Assembly (NCBI GenBank): GCA_038137215.1
Contig: JAYQBG010000017.1
Span: 1 to 64,000 of the forward strand
Length of the DNA stretch: 64,000 bases
Source: JABJAG01 sp038137215
Lineage (GTDB): Bacteria; Pseudomonadota; Alphaproteobacteria; UBA6615
Reading direction: 5' to 3'
Under the pieces are notes generated by a model, which worked only from the letters and a program-made list of their open reading frames with translations, had not been told where the DNA came from and searched no databases. Within the stretch, counting starts at the first letter, position 1. Each line of letters begins with the position of its first letter. Both the position numbers and the translations under genes were made by a program. Below, piece after piece: positions 25,755 to 33,679 of this stretch.

Positions 25755-26028
25755 TCTGGCCGCGCTCGCCGAAGCGGCGCTGGCCCAGTCCCTGAAGCGG
25801 CTGGAGAATAACGAAACGGCGGATGTCTCCGACGAAACCGTGCAGGCATTGCTGACCGCCGGTGCGCGTCTCTATGCGCGCAAGGTCGATGTCGAAGGGC
25901 GGCGATTTTCGCCCGTACGTGAACCCGGCGTTATGAACGCGACTGATGTGGCCGTAACGGTGACGGCATTGCTGCAGGCGGCCGATCTGAATCTGTTCGA
26001 TCTGGCCATGTGGACGAACCGCGCGTGA
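25741..26028 (+). CDS. small helical protein between Rieske and amidohydrolase genes (95 aa)
   Basis: The frame starts at ATG 25741 inside the end of the Rieske gene and gives a 95-aa, mostly helical, acidic protein (LAALAEAALAQSLKRLE near the start, DVAVTVTALLQAADLNLFDLAMW at the end). It has no cysteines or membrane segments. The overlap with the Rieske gene and the 21-base gap to the amidohydrolase indicate one transcript. It may be an assembly or adaptor partner of one of them. That role is inference, because I do not recognise a family. Confidence 0.75.
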   Translation: MSEPDLAALAEAALAQSLKRLENNETADVSDETVQALLTAGARLYARKVDVEGRRFSPVREPGVMNATDVAVTVTALLQAADLNLFDLAMWTNRA

Positions 26029-26049
26029 GCGGGCGAGGAGGAACGCAAT

Positions 26050-27270
26050 ATGAGTGATGATTTCAAACGCACATTCGCCCAGATCGACGACTGGACGGAC
26101 AGCCGTGAATTGCTGGCCCGGGCGCGGCAGCAGGCCGATCAGCGCCGCTTCGACGACGTTTTCATCGTCGATATCGATTCCCATGTCAGTGATGACCGGA
26201 ACTGGCCCGAAATCATGGATTACATCGAAGATCCGGTGATCCACGACGCGGCTTCGGCCTTCGGTGACGGCTCCAAGCGGGGTGCGTTTCTGAACAACAC
26301 ACCCGGCCTGCAATGGCAGAATGTCTGGGGCCGGATTCCCCACGGTCAGGGCCTGAAGGAGCCGATCGAGGACGATGGCTTGCCGCGCGAGGTGGTGCTG
26401 GCGCGCAAGTGTATCGATCAGATGGGCCTCGACTACCAGATCGTCTTTCCCAACGCGCTGCTGTTCCTGGGCATGCATCCCGTCCCGGAGATGGAGGTTC
26501 ATCTCGCGACAGCCTACAACCGCTGGCTGGTCGAACGGGTGCTGCCGGAAGATCCGCGCATCCGCGCCATGCTCTATCTGCCCTTCAACAATCCCGAAGC
26601 GGCGGAAGAGACGGTCAAACGGTTCCTTGGCAAGCCCGGCGTGGCCGGCTTCCTGGTGACATCGTCACGCCACAAGCCGGTCCATGCGAACGAGTATATG
26701 CGTCTCTATGCCATGCTGGAGGAGGCGGGGCAGGTTCTCGGCTTCCACACCCATCTGAACTGGCAGGACGAGTACACCTCTCAGCTCAACCGATTCATTT
26801 CCATGCACGCCATATCCTTCGTGCTGTGTAATCTGGTGCATCTGACCAACTGGGTGATCAACGGTCTGCCGGAACGCTTCCCCAAGCTCAATGTGATGTG
26901 GATCGAGAGCGGCGTGGCCTGGCTGTCCTTTGCCATGCAGCGGCTGGACCACGAATACATGATGCGCACCTCGGAAGCGCCGCTGCTCAAGAAGCTGCCG
27001 AGCGAGTATATGCGGGACATGTTCTATACGACCCAGCCCATGGAGCGGAGCAACGAGGCCATGCTGGCGGCGACCATGGAGGGCATCAAGGCCGATACCC
27101 AGATGCTCTATGCCTCGGACTGGCCCCACTGGGACTTCGACTTGCCTTCGGTGATCTGGGATCTGCCATTCCTCGATGAAACCGCAAAGCGCAACATCCT
27201 CGGCTATAACGCCGCGCGTATTTTCAATCTCGATATTCCCGAGCGCTACAGCGCGCTTGCTGCCGAATAG
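26050..27270 (+). CDS. amidohydrolase-family protein (ACMSD-like, amidohydrolase_2)
   Basis: The 406-aa TIM-barrel protein has the elements of the Amidohydro_2 family: an N-terminal VDIDSHVSD strand (D-x-H variant of the usual HxH), GFHTHLNW near residue 235, a long helical insert (RLDHEYMMRTSEAPLLKKLPSEYMRD) and the terminal metal Asp in LYASDWPHWDFDLP. Relatives are decarboxylases or hydrolases of ring-cleavage products. The Rieske protein and the 95-aa protein upstream, and the SMP-30 lactonase downstream, suggest a catabolic operon. The stop codon lies in a 25-bp sequence that is duplicated in tandem just before the next gene. Confidence 0.88.
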   Translation: MSDDFKRTFAQIDDWTDSRELLARARQQADQRRFDDVFIVDIDSHVSDDRNWPEIMDYIEDPVIHDAASAFGDGSKRGAFLNNTPGLQWQNVWGRIPHGQGLKEPIEDDGLPREVVLARKCIDQMGLDYQIVFPNALLFLGMHPVPEMEVHLATAYNRWLVERVLPEDPRIRAMLYLPFNNPEAAEETVKRFLGKPGVAGFLVTSSRHKPVHANEYMRLYAMLEEAGQVLGFHTHLNWQDEYTSQLNRFISMHAISFVLCNLVHLTNWVINGLPERFPKLNVMWIESGVAWLSFAMQRLDHEYMMRTSEAPLLKKLPSEYMRDMFYTTQPMERSNEAMLAATMEGIKADTQMLYASDWPHWDFDLPSVIWDLPFLDETAKRNILGYNAARIFNLDIPERYSALAAE

Positions 27271-27302
27271 GTAAGTAGCGCTTGCTGCCGAATAGGTAAG
27301 TA
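27253..27302 (+). repeat. perfect tandem duplication of 25 bp at a gene junction
   Basis: Bases 27253-27277 and 27278-27302 are identical. The first copy holds the last codons and TAG of the amidohydrolase gene, and the second copy forms the leader just before the ATG (27304) of the SMP-30 gene. A slip of replication explains it. It moved the downstream start 25 bases away from the upstream stop. Confidence 0.95.
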
Positions 27303-27303
27303 C

Positions 27304-28224
27304 ATGTCCTACTCCATCGAATGTGTACTGATGTGCGACAACCACCTTGGCGAAAGCCCAATCTGGGACGTTGAGGAAGGGCGGCTTTATTGGGTCGATG
27401 GAACGGGTCAGCGGGTTGGTAAGCCGGCCATCTGGCGCATGGACCCGAAATCCGGGAAGGTCGAGAACCGGACACTTGATCACGATGTTGGGGCACTGGC
27501 GCTGCGTAAGGATGGCGGATTGGTCCTGGCCAATGACGACGGGTTTTATTTCTACGATTTCGAGACCGAAAAACTCGACCTGATCACCTTGGTTGATGAG
27601 AACGAACCTCGTTCGCGGCTGAATGACGGCAAGGTGGACCGGCGTGGACGCCTTTTTGCGGGCGGCATGGACGATCTGGAAGAGAAGGGGCTTTGCGGCC
27701 TCTATCGGCTCGATCCGGATTTAAGCGTCAGCAAGGTCGATGACGGCATTATCTGTTCCAACGGTCCCTGCTGGAGCCCGGACGACAAGACCTTCTACTT
27801 CGCAGATACCTTCCAGGAGGAGTTCTGGGCCTACGATTACGACATCGAAACCGGAACCGTGTCCAACAAGCGTATCTTCGCGACAACGAAGGACGATCCC
27901 GGCGTGGCCGATGGTTCAACGGTCGATGCGGAAGGCCATATGTGGAATGCCCAGGTCACCGGCGGCGATCTGGTGCGTTATGCGCCGGACGGGACGGTCG
28001 AGCGCCGGATCGGCATGCCGGTCAAGAACATCACCAGCGTCATCTTCGGCGGGGATAATCTCGACGAAATTTACGTGACGTCGATGGCGCGTGTGGCCCA
28101 TCCGGGGGCCGATGCGCATGGCAATTTCGCGGTCGAGAACAAACCCCAATTCGGCGCCGGCGGTCTGTTCCGGATCACCGGGCTGGGAATCCAAGGTGTC
28201 CCGGAAACGCGCTTCGGCGGGTAA
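27304..28224 (+). CDS. SMP-30/gluconolactonase-family lactonase
   Basis: The 306-aa six-bladed beta-propeller has the metal-site residues of the SMP-30 family: Glu in NHLGESPIWD near residue 17, Asn in SNGPCWSPDDKTFYFADT near residue 155, and Asp in VADGSTVDAEGHMWNA near residue 205. The GGDNLDEIYVTS strand is the usual last blade. Members open sugar lactones such as glucono- or galactonolactone using Ca2+ or Zn2+. It starts at ATG 27304 directly behind the 25-bp tandem repeat. No good ribosome site is seen, apart from GGTAAGTA within the repeat. Confidence 0.9.
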   Translation: MSYSIECVLMCDNHLGESPIWDVEEGRLYWVDGTGQRVGKPAIWRMDPKSGKVENRTLDHDVGALALRKDGGLVLANDDGFYFYDFETEKLDLITLVDENEPRSRLNDGKVDRRGRLFAGGMDDLEEKGLCGLYRLDPDLSVSKVDDGIICSNGPCWSPDDKTFYFADTFQEEFWAYDYDIETGTVSNKRIFATTKDDPGVADGSTVDAEGHMWNAQVTGGDLVRYAPDGTVERRIGMPVKNITSVIFGGDNLDEIYVTSMARVAHPGADAHGNFAVENKPQFGAGGLFRITGLGIQGVPETRFGG

Positions 28225-28309
28225 CAAAAGTTTCACCGAAAAGGGCACTTTTTTCGCTTGTCGGCGACGCGGAAACGGATGTTAGGCTTTTTGCGTTCTT
28301 CAACAATCG

Positions 28310-28324
28310 AAAGGAGGTGATCCA
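28310..28324 (+). promoter_or_regulatory. perfect extended Shine-Dalgarno sequence
   Basis: The 15 bases AAAGGAGGTGATCCA are an exact complement of the 3' end of 16S rRNA, far longer than any other ribosome site in the window. They directly precede the ATG of the 26-codon microgene, with only GATCCA between GGAGGT and the start. Confidence 0.85.
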
Positions 28325-28405
28325 ATGTCGAGTGAGATTCTAGGCAAGATGTTCAACCCTGTGTCTCGGGTGCGGACGGAGGAGCAGCCTTCTCTGGCCA
28401 GCTAG
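28325..28405 (+). CDS. 26-aa microprotein with perfect Shine-Dalgarno
   Basis: The frame reads MSSEILGKMFNPVSRVRTEE and ends QPSLAS before TAG (28403-28405). It is preceded by an ideal ribosome site and followed, 49 bases later, by a perfect intrinsic terminator, so a short abundant mRNA is likely. The peptide is polar with one hydrophobic patch (ILGKMF). It has no cysteine, no tandem-rare-codon stretch of a leader peptide, and no Glu-x3-Tyr motif as in PqqA. Highly translated precursor-like peptides often look like this, but no modifying enzyme is adjacent. The function is unknown. Confidence 0.6.
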   Translation: MSSEILGKMFNPVSRVRTEEQPSLAS

Positions 28406-28453
28406 AGACAACGGTCTTTCATGACCACGGGTTAGGCATTTCGCCTGCTCACG

Positions 28454-28480
28454 GGGCCGCTCTTCGGAGCGGCCCTTTTC
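28454..28480 (+). terminator. intrinsic terminator with TTCG tetraloop
   Basis: A nine-base-pair stem (GGGCCGCTC with GAGCGGCCC) is closed by the stable loop TTCG and followed by TTTTCCGTTTT. It ends the microgene transcript just before the converging hydrolase gene, whose stop is at 28485. Confidence 0.95.
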
Positions 28481-28484
28481 CGTT

Positions 28485-29213
28485 TTAGGAGCCCTGGAGG
28501 CTCGCTGCCACCTCTTCGAAAATCCCGATCACCTCGTCGGCAGCCGTGATCATGGCGTCGTGGCTGGTGTCCAACTCGACACCGCGCCATTCCGGGTGTG
28601 CCATATACTTCTTCACGGTCGCATCGAAGGTGCTGTTGGGGTAGCCCGTGGCCCGGATAAAAGTGCGGTTGGTGATCTGATCGACCGCTCCGGTGATTGT
28701 TGCGCGATCCGCCATGGTCTTGGCGGGCTGAATTGTCATCTTGTCGGTGATCCAGGCGGCAACCTCCGGGTCCTTCACCCCGATCAGCTCCGCGGAGGGC
28801 GGGGGCATTCGCCAGGCATCCGGGTCGCGGCTGAGTTCTTCCTCGATCATTTCGCGCCGCCAGTCGGGCAGCATGTCATTCTGGGACACACCATCAGCCG
28901 CGATGAAGGCATTGATATAGACCAGCGCAGCGATGCGATCCGGCAGCCGGTCGGCCACGCTGGTGGTGACCATGCCGGCATAGCTTTGGGCCACGAGTAT
29001 GACATCGCTCAGATCTTCCCAGAGAATTACGTTCATGATGTCGGTGACATTGGTTTCCAGGCCGATATCGGCGCTCAAAAGATGGCTGCGTTCGCCGAAC
29101 CCGGTCATGGTCGGGGTGTAAACGTCGTGGCCGGATGAGCGCAGCTTCGGTGTGATGCGTGACCAGCACCAACCGCCATGCCACGCGCCATGAACCAGAA
29201 CAAAAGTTGCCAT
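28485..29213 (-). CDS. alpha/beta-hydrolase (methyl-ketone/salicylate-esterase-like)
   Basis: The 242-aa product begins FVLVHGAWHGGWCW, the oxyanion loop of plant-type methylesterases and hydroxynitrile lyases. It has the nucleophile elbow LVAQSYAGMV (Ser near residue 77) and the catalytic Asp/His region ending ELDTSHDAMI. No signal peptide is visible, so it is cytoplasmic. Members hydrolyse small esters. The ATG at 29213 is preceded by AAAGAGAGAATACG, a moderate ribosome site. The remains of a damaged gene lie immediately upstream on the same strand. Confidence 0.88.
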   Translation of the reverse strand: MATFVLVHGAWHGGWCWSRITPKLRSSGHDVYTPTMTGFGERSHLLSADIGLETNVTDIMNVILWEDLSDVILVAQSYAGMVTTSVADRLPDRIAALVYINAFIAADGVSQNDMLPDWRREMIEEELSRDPDAWRMPPPSAELIGVKDPEVAAWITDKMTIQPAKTMADRATITGAVDQITNRTFIRATGYPNSTFDATVKKYMAHPEWRGVELDTSHDAMITAADEVIGIFEEVAASLQGS

Positions 29214-29249
29214 CGTATTCTCTCTTTCTTTCGGGGGCTCCGGGACCGG

Positions 29250-29663
29250 TCAATCGCCGGAAGTGGTTTTTACGTCTTTGAAATCTGCCGCGTAGAGGTT
29301 TTCGGCGAGTTTTTTGGTCGGGCCGGCCCCCAGCGGAGGTGTCGGCGTGTAGTGATCGGGCGGTAAGCCACCGGCGGCCACCCGCGCTTTCGCTTCCTCC
29401 GGGGTCTCGAGGAGGGCCCCCGCGGCCATCGCTGCCTTCCGGTCCACGGGTACCGGTACGGGCGTGTCGGGCGGAGGCATCATGTTGGCAGGGTAGTAAG
29501 CAATGCGCTGCTTGGCCGGATCGACCTTTCGTGACGGATCGATCTCCCGGCGGTTGACGCCCTTGGGTTCGACGACCTTGTCGCCGACCACCTCGTGATC
29601 GAACCACCACTTCTTGGCCGGGTTGCGCCGCCCGTTGCCCAGCGCGTCATCGGCCCGGCCGAT
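29250..29663 (-). pseudogene. C-terminal fragment of an unidentified gene
   Basis: The minus-strand frame reads ALGNGRRNPAKKWWFDHEVV, then KGVNRREIDPSRKVDPAKQR, IAYYPANMMPPPDTP and a proline-rich tail ending in a stop at 29250. It has the composition of a natural C-terminus and stays open to about 29663, where it meets the HlyD-like fragment on the other strand. No start codon with a ribosome site is present. The residues faintly recall C-terminal tails of reductive-dehalogenase-like proteins, but I am not sure of that. The catalytic part, if any, has been lost. Confidence 0.5.
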
Positions 29664-30032
29664 CCGATCATGCAGATCGTACCGTCACGCGAGCGCCTGC
29701 TCATCGAGGCGCGTCTCGACCCGCGCGATGTGGGTCATGTAGAGGTGGGGCAACGTGCTGTGGCAAAGATCAGCACCTATGATTTTGTGCGATATGGCGG
29801 GCTGGAGGGAACCGTGGTGAATATCGCTGCGGATGCTGATACCGATGAACGGGGCCGTCACTACTTTTGGGTCGTGGTCGAGACCGGTGACAGTGCGCTG
29901 GGTGAAGAAGAGAACATGCCGATCATTCCGGGCATGGTCGCCACGGTTGATATCCACACCGGGGAAAAGCGGGTGATCGACTTGATCCAGCCGGTGCTCA
30001 AAACCCGTTCCGAAGCCTTTCGCCAACGCTGA
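29664..30032 (+). pseudogene. C-terminal part of an HlyD-type membrane fusion protein (type I secretion)
   Basis: About 122 codons read PIMQIVPSRERLLIEARLDP, then DVGHVEVGQRAVAKI, YDFVRYGGLEGTVVNIAADA and PGMVATVDIHTGEKRVIDLI. This is the beta-barrel and C-terminal end of HlyD/PrtE family proteins that link type I secretion ATPases to the outer membrane. The N-terminal membrane anchor, coiled coil and lipoyl domain are absent. At about 29663 the sequence changes into the antisense of another gene fragment. No secretion ATPase or TolC gene is close. It is surely non-functional. Confidence 0.75.
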
Positions 30033-30041
30033 ACGTTCTCG

Positions 30042-30941
30042 TTAGCTCTGTGGGAAAACGACCGTCCGGTCGCCGTGGAGAATGACCCGCTGTTCGATGT
30101 GGAAGCGCACAGCCCGGGCCAGGACCAGGTTTTCAAGGTCGCTCCCGATCCGCTCCAGGTCTTCGGGTGTATTGGCATGGTCCACCCGACTTGTTTCCTG
30201 CTCGATGATCGGGCCTTCATCAAGATCGGGTGTCACATAGTGTGCCGTCGCGCCGATCAGCTTCACCCCGCGCGTGTGCGCTTGATGATAGGGTTTGGCG
30301 CCCTTGAACCCCGGCAGGAAGGAATGGTGGATGTTGATGCACCGTCCGGCTAGCGCTTCGCACATTTCCGGCGTCAGAATCTGCATGTAGCGAGCCAGCA
30401 CCAGCAGTTCGGCACCGCTGCAATCGACGAGATCAAGGATCTGCTGTTCCTGCTCGCGCTTGGTCTCCGGTGTGATCGGCAGATGGTGATAGGGCAGATT
30501 GTAGAAATCGGCCATCGGCTTCTGATCGGGATGGTTCGACACGACACCGACCACATCCATGGGCAACGCACCGGTGCTGGTGCGGTAGAGCAGGTCGTTG
30601 AGGCAATGCCCCGGCTTGGAGACCGCCAGCAGGACCTTGGGCTTGCTTGCCTGATCGGTGACCGTTGCGTGCATCTTGAAGCGTTTGCTGATCGGCTCGA
30701 ATGCGGCGGTCAGGTTGTCGGGTTTCGGTGTGGTCGGTCCGGCCCCGAACACCGTGCGCATGAAGAAGAAGCCGGTGGTTTCGTCATGAAACTGGGCCGA
30801 TTCCAGAATGTTGCAGTCCTGCTGTGTGAGAAAGCTTGAGACTTCAGCCACAATCCCCATCTGGTCTGGGCAGGACAGCTTTAGAATGTAGCGTTGCGCG
30901 TAGTGCTGGGGCGGCTCTGGCAGGGGCGTGGTGTCGTTCAT
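30042..30941 (-). CDS. purU: formyltetrahydrofolate deformylase
   Basis: The 299-aa product has an N-terminal ACT domain (LKLSCPDQMGIVAEVSSFL, about residues 19-95) and a C-terminal formyltransferase-like hydrolase domain with VVSNHPD, ARYMQILT, CINIHHSFLPGFKGAKPYHQA (catalytic Asn/His region) and GATAHYVTPDLDEGPIIEQE. It hydrolyses 10-formyl-THF to formate and THF, balancing one-carbon pools. Length and motifs are complete. In Alphaproteobacteria purU often accompanies demethylation of glycine betaine or sarcosine, but no such genes are in this window. The stop lies nine bases from the end of the converging HlyD remnant. Confidence 0.96.
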   Translation of the reverse strand: MNDTTPLPEPPQHYAQRYILKLSCPDQMGIVAEVSSFLTQQDCNILESAQFHDETTGFFFMRTVFGAGPTTPKPDNLTAAFEPISKRFKMHATVTDQASKPKVLLAVSKPGHCLNDLLYRTSTGALPMDVVGVVSNHPDQKPMADFYNLPYHHLPITPETKREQEQQILDLVDCSGAELLVLARYMQILTPEMCEALAGRCINIHHSFLPGFKGAKPYHQAHTRGVKLIGATAHYVTPDLDEGPIIEQETSRVDHANTPEDLERIGSDLENLVLARAVRFHIEQRVILHGDRTVVFPQS

Positions 30942-31310
30942 GGTGGAAACCGGGGTCGTGTTGAATCAGGTGGCGTGGGTTTTAGGCTTGCCACGCCCCG
31001 TAACGCAAGGCGTACCGGAGCCTATCTGTCCTGGGGCGGTGCGATAGACGGTTCCGCGTTGCTAGCGATGATCGGTATAGGCATTGGCGCGAACCTGGTT
31101 CGGGCGCAACTTGACCGTGACCAGCACATCGGCCGTTCGGGTTTCTCATTCATTGCAAGTCCACAGCTGATCCGGTTGGAGCAGCTTCCACCGCCAATCT
31201 TCTTTGCCGCGCCAAGTGCGATCCGCCAAGGCCCACCGGCATGCGCAGTCCGGTGACGATCAATATCGTCGTGTCTAAGAACACCAACCCGAAGGCTGTG
31301 TTCACCTGTG
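30942..31310. other. 369-bp stretch without a recognisable gene
   Basis: Between purU and the CoxL-type gene several frames of 60-120 codons exist on both strands. None has a ribosome site or a protein-like pattern I can place. One minus-strand frame starting GTG at about 31302 reads NTAFGLVFLDTTILIVTGL before becoming Arg-rich. It could be debris of a membrane protein. Confidence 0.4.
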
Positions 31311-33626
31311 CTAGGCCGCGTCGTTGATTGCCCGCCAGACCCGTTGGGGCGTGACCGGGGTATCGATCTGACGAACGCCCAGCGGTGCCAGGGCATCAAG
31401 CACGGCGTTCACGATTGTCGGCGTACCGGCCACAGTGCCGCCTTCGCCCACGCCCTTGGCACCGAGCGGATTGGATTTACTGGGCACCGGGCTGAAATCG
31501 ACCTTGATCTCCGGCATCAGATCAGCGCGCGGCATGCCGTAATCCATGAAGGAGCCGGCGAGTAGCTGACCGCTCTCACGGTCATAGGTCACATCCTCCA
31601 GCAGGGCCTGTCCGACACCCTGCACGACGCCGCCATGGATCTGGGCCTGGGCGAGCAGGGGGTTGATGACGGTGCCGATATCATCGACCACATTGTAGCG
31701 GTCGATCCGCACTTCGCCGGTATCGGGATCTATCTCGACTTCGGCGATGTGACAGCCGTTCGGGAAACTCGGCACATCGGCCGAGAAGGCACCCACACCC
31801 TGAAGCCCGACACCGAGCTCGGCGCTCGGCAGATGGACCGGCATGAAGGACATCTGCGCCACCTGGGTCAGGGGCATTTCCTTGTCCGTTCCTGCCACGA
31901 CGAACTTGCCTTCGGCGAATTCGATGTCGGCGGCATCAGCCTCCATGAAATGGGCGGCAAACTTCTTGCCCTTTTCGATGACCTCGTTTGCGGCTGCCTG
32001 TAGCGCGCTGCCGCCCACCATCATCGAGCGCGAGGCATAGGTGCCACGTCCCATGGCCGTTTCGTCGGTGTCGCCCTGGGACAGGCGGATACTTTCGAAC
32101 GGGATGCCCAGCCATTCGGAGACCATCTGTGAAAACGTCGTCTCATGGCCCTGGCCGTGAGAGAACACGCCCGAGATCACGTTGACCGTTCCACTGGGGT
32201 CGAAGCGGATTTCCATCCGGTCGTTGAAGATACCGGTGTTATCCACGTAATAGACGAGGCCACGCCCGCGCTTGAGGCCCCTGGCTTCGGTCTCGGCCTT
32301 TCGAGCCTCATAACCGTCCCAATCCGCCATTGACTGGCACTTTTCGAGCGCGGTCTTGTAGTCGCCCGTGTCATAGACCCAGCCGGTCTTTGTGGCGTGT
32401 GGCATGTCCTCGGGCACGATGAAGTTGATCCGGCGTAACTCGGCCCGGTCGATCCCGGTCTCCTGGGCAGCCAGATCGATCAGCCGCTCCATGATGTAAA
32501 CCGCTTCCGGACGGCCGGCGCCGCGATAGGGGACGGTCGGCGCGGTGTTGGTGAAGACCGCCTTGTTGATCACGTCGACATTGGGAATGTTGTAAACGGT
32601 GGGCGCTAGCTTGGCGGCGAACATCACCGGGACCGCACCTGCGCCTTCGACATAGGCGCCGACATTGTGCAGGCCGACCCAACGCAGGCCGATGAACTTG
32701 CCACTCTCGTCAAGTGCCAGTTCGGCATCGACAGTCTGGTCGCGACCGTGGTCGTCGCCCATCAGGGATTCGCTGCGTGTTGCGATCCACTTGACCGGGC
32801 GCTCAATGCGCTTGCAGGCCCAGGCGACAACGGCCTCCTCGGGATAGACGTGGCCTTTCATGCCGAAGCCGCCGCCGACATCCTTGGCCACAACACGGAT
32901 CATGCCTTCGGGCACCTTCAGGTTCTGGGCCGCAAGGCCCTGACGGATGCCGTGGGCATTCTGGGTGCTGGTATAGAATGTCAGGCGGTTGGTGCTCGTA
33001 TCGAAGTCGCCCAGACAGCCGCGCGGTTCCATGGTGACCGCGTCGAGGCGGTTGTTGTGCAGGTGCAGCTTCGTCACATGATGCGCGCGCGCGAAGGCTG
33101 TCTCTACCTCGTCACCATTGCCCATGCGCAGGGTAAAGCTGACATTGTTGGCCGCTTCGTCATAGACGAGGGGCGCGCCGTCTTTCACGGCGTCTTCCGA
33201 CATGATGACGGCGGGCAATTCGGCGTATTCGACGGAGATCAGATCCGCTGCGTCGCGGGCCTGGGCCTCGGTTTCGGCGATCACAACCGCAACTCGTTCG
33301 CCTACAAAACGAACGCGATCGACAGCCAGAGGCATGTGCATGGTGCGGTGTCCCGGCGGACCGCCCATGTCTTCGGGCATGACACCGCCGGTGGGGCCCA
33401 TACCGTCCGCGACGTAGTCCGCGCCGGTGAGCACCGCAAAAACACCCGGTGCGTTCTCAGCCTCGGAGGTGTCGATCCCCGTGAGATCGGCATGCGCGTG
33501 GGACGAATAGACGAAAACCGCATAGGTCTGACGAGGCAGGACCATGTCCGAGACATAGCGTCCGCGCCCCCTGAGAAACTTGGGGTCTTCCTTGCGGTGT
33601 ACCGATTGTCCGATGCCGAACTGCAT
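31311..33626 (-). CDS. molybdenum hydroxylase large subunit (CoxL-like, form II type)
   Basis: The 771-aa product has the complete xanthine-oxidase-family large chain: an N-terminal hammerhead domain (GQSVHRKEDPKFLRGRGRYVSD), VGGGFGMKGHVYPEE, PYRGAGRPEAVYIMERLID, GVFSHGQGHETTFSQM, and KGVGEGGTVAGTPTIVNAVLDA with the catalytic Glu. The loop PYRGAGR is the form II signature, unlike the AYRCSFR loop of true CO dehydrogenase. It therefore probably hydroxylates an aldehyde or N-heterocycle. The medium (FAD) and small (2Fe-2S) subunit genes are not adjacent. It is the last gene of a leftward cluster from 36199. Confidence 0.9.
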   Translation of the reverse strand: MQFGIGQSVHRKEDPKFLRGRGRYVSDMVLPRQTYAVFVYSSHAHADLTGIDTSEAENAPGVFAVLTGADYVADGMGPTGGVMPEDMGGPPGHRTMHMPLAVDRVRFVGERVAVVIAETEAQARDAADLISVEYAELPAVIMSEDAVKDGAPLVYDEAANNVSFTLRMGNGDEVETAFARAHHVTKLHLHNNRLDAVTMEPRGCLGDFDTSTNRLTFYTSTQNAHGIRQGLAAQNLKVPEGMIRVVAKDVGGGFGMKGHVYPEEAVVAWACKRIERPVKWIATRSESLMGDDHGRDQTVDAELALDESGKFIGLRWVGLHNVGAYVEGAGAVPVMFAAKLAPTVYNIPNVDVINKAVFTNTAPTVPYRGAGRPEAVYIMERLIDLAAQETGIDRAELRRINFIVPEDMPHATKTGWVYDTGDYKTALEKCQSMADWDGYEARKAETEARGLKRGRGLVYYVDNTGIFNDRMEIRFDPSGTVNVISGVFSHGQGHETTFSQMVSEWLGIPFESIRLSQGDTDETAMGRGTYASRSMMVGGSALQAAANEVIEKGKKFAAHFMEADAADIEFAEGKFVVAGTDKEMPLTQVAQMSFMPVHLPSAELGVGLQGVGAFSADVPSFPNGCHIAEVEIDPDTGEVRIDRYNVVDDIGTVINPLLAQAQIHGGVVQGVGQALLEDVTYDRESGQLLAGSFMDYGMPRADLMPEIKVDFSPVPSKSNPLGAKGVGEGGTVAGTPTIVNAVLDALAPLGVRQIDTPVTPQRVWRAINDAA

Positions 33627-33679
33627 GATTCTGATCCTCCCAAAAACGAAACACTCCCTAGACTATCCTCGCCCGGTCA

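Noticed and set aside
28310..28324. Reading AAAGGAGGTGATCCA as a fragment of a 16S rRNA gene end
   Set aside because: The match to the rRNA end stops after about 16 bases and an ATG with a sensible frame and terminator follows. An extended ribosome site is simpler.
31311..33626. True CO dehydrogenase (CoxL form I)
   Set aside because: The active-site loop is PYRGAGR, not AYRCSFR, and the coxM and coxS genes are absent.
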